From JAUWOY01 sp034431315 (GTDB lineage Bacteria; Chloroflexota; Anaerolineae; VGOG01): a DNA stretch of 8,005 nt. The translations under genes were made by a program, and so were the position numbers. The notes below the pieces were generated by a model. It saw only the letters and a program-made list of their open reading frames with translations. It was not told where the DNA came from and ran no database searches. The DNA is taken from the NCBI GenBank assembly GCA_034431315.1, contig DAOUDK010000022.1, positions 1-8,005 on the forward strand, given 5' to 3'. Below, piece by piece: positions 4,500 to 8,005 of the stretch (positions are counted from its first letter, which is position 1; every line of letters begins with the position of its first letter).

Positions 4500-5768
4500 G
4501 TGATAGAGACCATGAGCAAACAGCAATTGAAGGCCACGCCTTGGAAACTCCCATTCTTCACCATCTGGACAGGGCAGACGTTTTCATTAATCGGCAGCAA
4601 CCTTGTGCAATTCGCGTTGGTCTGGTGGCTGACTGAGACGACCGGCTCGGCTACCATACTGGCCGTCGCCTCGATCATGGCGGTACTACCGCAGGTCTTC
4701 CTCGGCCCCATCGCCGGCGCGTTGGTTGACCGCTGGAATCGCCGCCTGGTGATGATGGTAGCTGACAGCGTGATCGCGCTGGCGGTGGTTGTGCTGGCGG
4801 TGCTCTACGCCCTGGACGCCGTGCAGATATGGCACATCTACGTGTTGATGTTCATCCGTGCGGCGGGCGGGGCTTTCCACTGGCCCGCGATGCAGGCCTC
4901 GACCACGCTGATGGTGCCAGAGAAGCACCTCTCCCGCGTCGCCGGCCTGAACCAGACCCTCTTCGGCGTGGCGAACATCGTCGCGCCGCCGCTGGGCGCG
5001 CTGCTGTTCAGCATCCTGCCGATACAGGGCATCCTGGCTATTGACGTGGGCACGGCCGTGCTTGCCATCGTGCCGCTGTTCTTTATCACCATTCCACAGC
5101 CGGAGCGCAAGGAGGCACCAGAGGAAAAACCCTCCGTGCTGGCTGATATGCGAGAGGGCTTGCGCTTCGTTTGGGGCTGGCGGGGCATGATGATGATTCT
5201 TATCATCGCGATGCTGATCAACCTACTGATCAACCCCGGCTTCGCGCTGCTGCCCATCATGGTCACCGATCACTTTGGAGGCGGCGCACTGGAACTGGCC
5301 TGGCTGCAATCCGCCTGGGGGATTGGCCTGGTCCTCGGCGGTATCACCCTGGGCGTGTGGGGTGGCTTCAAGCGGCGTATTGTCACCGGAATGCTGGCCG
5401 TGACGCTCATGGGTGTCGGCGTCACGGTGCTGGGGCTGACCCCCGCCACGGCCTTTACGCTGGCCCTGGGAGCGATGTTCTTCGGCGGATTTATGAACCC
5501 CATTGCCAACGGCTCGTTGCTCGCCACCCTGCAGGTGACGGTCCCGCCAGAGATGCAGGGGCGCGTCTTCACGCTGGCGATGAGCGGCTCGGCGGCGATG
5601 TCCCCGCTGGGGCTGGCCATTGCCGGGCCGGTCGCCGATGCGCTGGGCGTGCAGATCTGGTTCCTGATCGGGGGCCTAGCCACGGTAATCATGGGGGTGG
5701 GCTCTTTCTTCATCCCGGCCATCATGCGGATCGAGGACAAGGCCGCCGAGGTCGAAGCGATGCCATAA
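4500..5768 (+). CDS. Major facilitator superfamily exporter (MFS_3-like)
   Basis: Integral membrane transporter of about 422 aa with roughly twelve hydrophobic segments, the usual MFS length. Between segments 2 and 3 it carries motif A, GPIAGALVDRWNRR (about 69-82), characteristic of proton-driven MFS carriers. A central cytoplasmic loop is rich in Glu, Lys and Pro (IPQPERKEAPEEKPS). The overall look resembles the macrolide/siderophore exporters MefA/EntS, suggesting efflux of a small hydrophobic compound; the substrate cannot be read from sequence. Start choice: ATG 4488 has no Shine-Dalgarno, ATG 4512 is too far from one, and GTG 4500 follows GGAGG (4490-4494) by 5 bases, so 4500 is preferred. 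No convincing promoter is visible upstream. A remnant of a second MFS gene lies immediately downstream. Confidence 0.88.
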   Translation: MIETMSKQQLKATPWKLPFFTIWTGQTFSLIGSNLVQFALVWWLTETTGSATILAVASIMAVLPQVFLGPIAGALVDRWNRRLVMMVADSVIALAVVVLAVLYALDAVQIWHIYVLMFIRAAGGAFHWPAMQASTTLMVPEKHLSRVAGLNQTLFGVANIVAPPLGALLFSILPIQGILAIDVGTAVLAIVPLFFITIPQPERKEAPEEKPSVLADMREGLRFVWGWRGMMMILIIAMLINLLINPGFALLPIMVTDHFGGGALELAWLQSAWGIGLVLGGITLGVWGGFKRRIVTGMLAVTLMGVGVTVLGLTPATAFTLALGAMFFGGFMNPIANGSLLATLQVTVPPEMQGRVFTLAMSGSAAMSPLGLAIAGPVADALGVQIWFLIGGLATVIMGVGSFFIPAIMRIEDKAAEVEAMP

Positions 5769-5871
5769 CCGGCATAAGAATTCGATAGAGTCACGGCTTA
5801 ACTCTCCCCATTCAGCCAGAGCTGGTGTCACGCCCGCCGTTGATTGAGCAGTTGAACGCTGGGCCCCACCG

Positions 5872-6018
5872 CAAGCTGGCCCGGCGAGCGATCGGCTTGG
5901 CTTGCAGGTGTGGTACGTGGCGGCTGGCCTGCTGTGCGCGTTGACAGGGTTGGTTCTGTTTTTCGTGCCGGCGTTGGTGAACATTGAGGAGAACAACCAA
6001 ACAGGCGGTTGCAGTTAA
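5872..6018 (+). pseudogene. C-terminal remnant of a second MFS transporter
   Basis: Reading from 5872 gives AGPASDRLGLQVWYVAAGLL, then a final hydrophobic helix, FFVPALVNIEENNQ and a stop at 6016-6018. This lines up with the end of the intact MFS protein (AGPVADALGVQIWFLIGGLA ... FFIPAIMRIED), so it is the last membrane segment and tail of a paralogue. Nothing MFS-like precedes it; only a GC-rich stretch near 5860 hints at a shifted frame. The DNA differs widely from the neighbour, so this is an old, separate paralogue rather than a fresh partial duplication. The 100 bases before it (5769-5868) hold no gene I can support. Its end overlaps the -35 region of the next promoter. Confidence 0.7.
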
Positions 6019-6037
6019 GGAGTATTCGCGGTATAAT
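6009..6037 (+). promoter_or_regulatory. Promoter for the DUF234 ATPase gene
   Basis: A perfect TATAAT at 6032-6037 is preceded after 17 bp by TTGCAG (6009-6014), which keeps the TTG of the -35 consensus. Transcription would begin near 6044, leaving a leader of about 39 nt before ATG 6083. The -35 box lies in the tail of the MFS remnant. Confidence 0.6.
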
Positions 6038-6082
6038 ATTGTTCGTACTCCAACCGTCATAGAATCTGCCTGGAGAGAACCC

Positions 6083-7546
6083 ATGGACTTTGTAGACCGC
6101 GAGATGGAACTGAATCTGCTGGACGATTTGTATCAGCGGCGGGGGGCTCAACTCTTGATCCTGTACGGCCGGCGGCGGGTTGGAAAGACTCGCCTTCTGA
6201 CCCATTGGTTGTCCCAGCTTGGAGAGCGTCACTTCTACTGGGTGGCCACGCAAACCTCAGTCACTAATCAGCTCCGTGCCTTCTCGCAGGCGTTGTTCCA
6301 ATTCCTTAATCCCGGTGCTCGAATTGAGCCCACGTTCAGCTATGCGTCGTGGGAGGCGGCCTTTGATGAGGTCCGGCGGGCAGCCACCCAGGAGCGGCTG
6401 ATCGTGATTCTGGACGAATTCACCTACGTCATGCAGGCCAATCCTGAGGTGCCAAGCATTATCCAGCACGCCTGGGACCAGCAACTCAAGGAGCAGTCGG
6501 CTGTGTTCCTGATCCTGACCGGTTCCCTGGCTGGCATGATCCAGCGCCACGTACTGAACTACCAGGCTCCGTTGTACGGGCGCGCCACGGGCAGAATCCG
6601 TCTGCAAGCCCTTCCCTTTGGGGCACTGATGGAACTCCTGCCCCGTTACCGGCCGGACCAACGGGTGGCTGTACATGCCATCACCGGCGGCGTGCCGGGC
6701 TACGTTGAGCTATTCGATGACCAGTTGAGCATCACAGAGAATCTGCGGCAGCGCATCGTAACTCCGGCCAACGTGATGATGGGAGACGCAGTCTTCTTGC
6801 TCCACGAGCAACTTGATGAACCGCGCAACTACATGGCCATCATCGAAGCGATTGCGGCAGGATACCATAATCTATCAGATGTAGCCAAGATGGCCGGCAT
6901 CGCCCGCACCAACATTGTCAAATACCTGGGCGTGCTGCAGGAACTGGGTTACGTAGAGCGCCAGGTGCCAGCCACGGTTCGTCGGCCTGAAAGGAGCCGC
7001 AAGGGACGCTATGTCATTATTGACCCGTACCTCCGCTTTTACTTCCGCTTCCTATCGCCCAACCTCAGCCTTATTGAGCGAGGCATGGTTGAGCAGGCGA
7101 TCAGTCTGATGCGAGACCACCTGATTGACTTCATCGGCACACATACTTTCGAGGAGCTCTGTCGGGACTGGGTGGCTGTCCAGGCTGACCTTGGTACGTT
7201 GCCTTTCCTGCCGGAGCGGATAGGAAGCTTTTGGTCGCGCCAGGCTCAGGTTGATGTGGTAGCCGTCAACTGGCGGACGAAAGACATTCTCCTGGGAGAG
7301 TGCAAGTGGGGCGATGACGAGGTAGGACAGAGCGTGATTCGGGCTTTGGTTGGCAGGGCGGACAAGGTGCTGCCCGACGAACGGTGGACTGTCCATTACG
7401 TCGTTTTTGCCCGGCGGGGGTTCACTGCCGCTGCTCAGGCGGAGGCTGCCGCACTCAACGCTACATTGGTGCCGTTAGAACAAATAGAGGCCGATATCCA
7501 TCGCTGGATGAAAGGGAGACGGGTAAAGCTGTCGCCTACCGCGTAA
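6083..7546 (+). CDS. Archaeal-type AAA ATPase with winged helix and DUF234 domain
   Basis: 487 aa, cytoplasmic. The N-terminal ATPase_2-type P-loop domain (about 1-235) has Walker A GRRRVGKT at 29-36, Walker B LIVILDE at 106-112, a sensor-like LTGS at 145-148 and the family motif TGGVPGYVELF at 201-211. A winged helix (about 250-297, with IARTNIVKYLGVLQELGYV) follows. The C-terminal DUF234 region runs from about 313 (DPYLRFYFRFL). It ends in a PD-(D/E)XK-like core: Asp391 in VDVVAV and Glu406/Lys408 in LLGECKWG, so nuclease residues appear intact. The role of this family is poorly known; DNA binding is plausible. GGAG at 6072-6075, seven bases before ATG 6083, decides the start; the longer TTG frame from 5984 overlaps the MFS remnant. 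It stands alone with its own promoter and is a common passenger of variable regions. Confidence 0.88.
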   Translation: MDFVDREMELNLLDDLYQRRGAQLLILYGRRRVGKTRLLTHWLSQLGERHFYWVATQTSVTNQLRAFSQALFQFLNPGARIEPTFSYASWEAAFDEVRRAATQERLIVILDEFTYVMQANPEVPSIIQHAWDQQLKEQSAVFLILTGSLAGMIQRHVLNYQAPLYGRATGRIRLQALPFGALMELLPRYRPDQRVAVHAITGGVPGYVELFDDQLSITENLRQRIVTPANVMMGDAVFLLHEQLDEPRNYMAIIEAIAAGYHNLSDVAKMAGIARTNIVKYLGVLQELGYVERQVPATVRRPERSRKGRYVIIDPYLRFYFRFLSPNLSLIERGMVEQAISLMRDHLIDFIGTHTFEELCRDWVAVQADLGTLPFLPERIGSFWSRQAQVDVVAVNWRTKDILLGECKWGDDEVGQSVIRALVGRADKVLPDERWTVHYVVFARRGFTAAAQAEAAALNATLVPLEQIEADIHRWMKGRRVKLSPTA

Positions 7547-7553
7547 GTAGGTC

Positions 7554-7660
7554 GGCAAAAGTTATTTTGACATTTTACCCTGCTACGGAGGGGCGTCCTC
7601 GCCCCGATTTCGCGGCCTGACAGCCCTCAGACAGGGCGGGGACGCCCTTGGGTAGCAATT
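7554..7660 (+). repeat. Interspersed palindromic repeat, copy B
   Basis: About 107 bp, the inverted counterpart of copy A (2350-2455). In order it has GGCAAAAGTTATTTTGAC (imperfect palindrome, 7554-7571), CCCTGCTAC, a hairpin GGGGCG-TCCT-CGCCCC near 7591-7606, a spacer, a second hairpin GGGCG/CGCCC near 7634-7647, and an end GGTAGCAATT. The outer GCTAC and GTAGC form terminal inverted repeats. It lies 8 bases past the ATPase stop, so it becomes part of that transcript's 3' end. Confidence 0.82.
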
Positions 7661-7687
7661 AGTGTGCACGTGCCGGAACAACACACA

Positions 7688-7713
7688 AGCCCTGGCAAAA
7701 TGCCAGGGCTTTT
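7688..7713 (+). terminator. Intrinsic terminator before the DUF92-type gene
   Basis: A perfect ten-pair stem AGCCCTGGCA/TGCCAGGGCT (7688-7697 with 7701-7710) has an AAA loop and is followed by TTT. It ends transcription from the ATPase gene and, by symmetry, may work from the other side too. Its sequence is nearly that of the 1117-1145 terminator. Confidence 0.88.
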
Positions 7714-7738
7714 GCTTTGCGATGAGACATGGTATAAT
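7712..7738 (+). promoter_or_regulatory. Extended -10 promoter for the DUF92-type gene
   Basis: TATAAT at 7733-7738 is preceded by TGG (7730-7732), the extended -10 motif. Only weak -35 candidates exist (TTGCTT at 7712-7717), overlapping the T-run of the terminator; an extended -10 needs little from a -35. Transcription would begin near 7745. Confidence 0.6.
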
Positions 7739-7774
7739 CATGTGCATAAAACCTGTGAGGCAAGGACCTTGAAC

Positions 7775-7894
7775 GTGTGGCAATTAGCTTTTGGTGTGGC
7801 CTTTAGTGTACTCATCGCCTGGGCGGGCTATTGGGGGCGATCGCTTTCCCGCAGCGGCGTCGTGGGGGCCATCATCGTCGGCACCCTCACCTTA
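7775..7894 (+). pseudogene. DUF92-family membrane protein, interrupted after ~40 codons
   Basis: From GTG 7775 the product reads as one membrane segment (about LAFGVAFSVLIAWAGYWG), then RSLSRSGVVGAIIVGTLT. This is the typical opening of DUF92/TIGR00297 integral membrane proteins, which normally continue with a Gly-rich second segment and run well over 200 aa. Here similarity stops at 7894, and the next codons (from 7895) encode an unrelated sequence that coincides with an apparent insertion sequence end. The start is uncertain: GTG 7775 has AAGGA eight bases upstream, and TTG 7769 has GAGG at a similar distance. The frame happens to stay open to the window edge, but the product past 7894 would not be a DUF92 protein. 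The family's function is not established beyond membrane location. Confidence 0.65.
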
Positions 7895-8005
7895 GAGGGT
7901 GTTTTAAAAGTATCCGATGTGGTGGATTATCCGACGTCAAGGGTCGATCAGCGGCCATTTGTGGGGATTTATAGCCACAAAATAGCCGTAAATGCCCGTT
8001 TTGTG
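7895..8005. mobile_element. Probable insertion sequence end (left end, runs off window)
   Basis: From 7895 the sequence changes from the GC-rich DUF92 coding style to AT-richer DNA beginning GAGGGTGTTTTAAAAG, which looks like a terminal inverted repeat of IS5-like type. The adjoining TTA (7892-7894) could be the target duplication. Inside are a direct repeat TATCCGA (7911 and 7929) and a stem TTTGTGG/CCACAAA (7958-7964 with 7975-7981), as often found just inside IS ends. No transposase start is seen before the window ends. The family assignment is tentative; the break in the DUF92 gene is the firmer evidence. Confidence 0.5.

Noticed and set aside
5270..5794. Minus-strand open frame opposite the MFS gene
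   Set aside because: Ser/Pro/Thr-rich antisense translation without a ribosome site; the forward frame is a clear transporter.

Overview
The window looks like a chromosomal piece of a GC-rich Chloroflexota-type bacterium (Anaerolineae or relatives). This is inferred from the protein style: a HAMP histidine kinase with GC-rich codons, DUF2089 and SHOCT-like proteins, and a DUF234 ATPase. It also fits the interspersed GGGGCG/CGCCCC hairpin repeats. The taxonomic call is an inference from resemblance, not a search result. No rRNA, tRNA or CRISPR array was seen.

Layout. (1) Positions 1-1145: the C-terminal bulk of a sensor histidine kinase whose first membrane segment and sensor region are missing, followed by a strong intrinsic terminator. 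(2) Positions 1153-4450: one apparent transcription unit, starting at a perfect TTGACA-17-TATAAT promoter and ending at a long-stem terminator. Its five genes encode a zinc-ribbon/HTH DUF2089 protein, a 127-aa SHOCT-like protein, a 77-aa unknown, a 433-aa DUF4097-like beta-solenoid protein, and a 126-aa protein of 11-residue helical repeats. Four of the five carry the same roughly 30-residue SHOCT-like module (core GKIS), which suggests that the products assemble through it. None has an obvious signal peptide or membrane segment. (3) Positions 4500-6018: an intact MFS exporter followed by the C-terminal remnant of a second, diverged MFS gene. (4) Positions 6009-7546: a promoter and a 487-aa archaeal-type AAA ATPase with winged helix and DUF234 PD-(D/E)XK-like C-terminus. 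(5) Positions 7554-8005: a second copy of the interspersed repeat, a terminator, an extended -10 promoter and the first ~40 codons of a DUF92-type membrane protein. That gene breaks off at 7894/7895, where what looks like an insertion sequence end begins and runs out of the window.

How it fits together. The central operon resembles the yvlB/LiaX kind of SHOCT + DUF4097 systems, which in Firmicutes are linked to envelope stress. A similar envelope or stress role here is inference only. The operon's first gene is a plausible DNA-binding regulator, and 21-bp-spaced direct repeats lie just upstream of the promoter. Both edges of the window hold broken genes, a ~106-bp repeat occurs twice in opposite orientation, and a transporter remnant sits in the middle, so this is rearrangement-prone accessory DNA.
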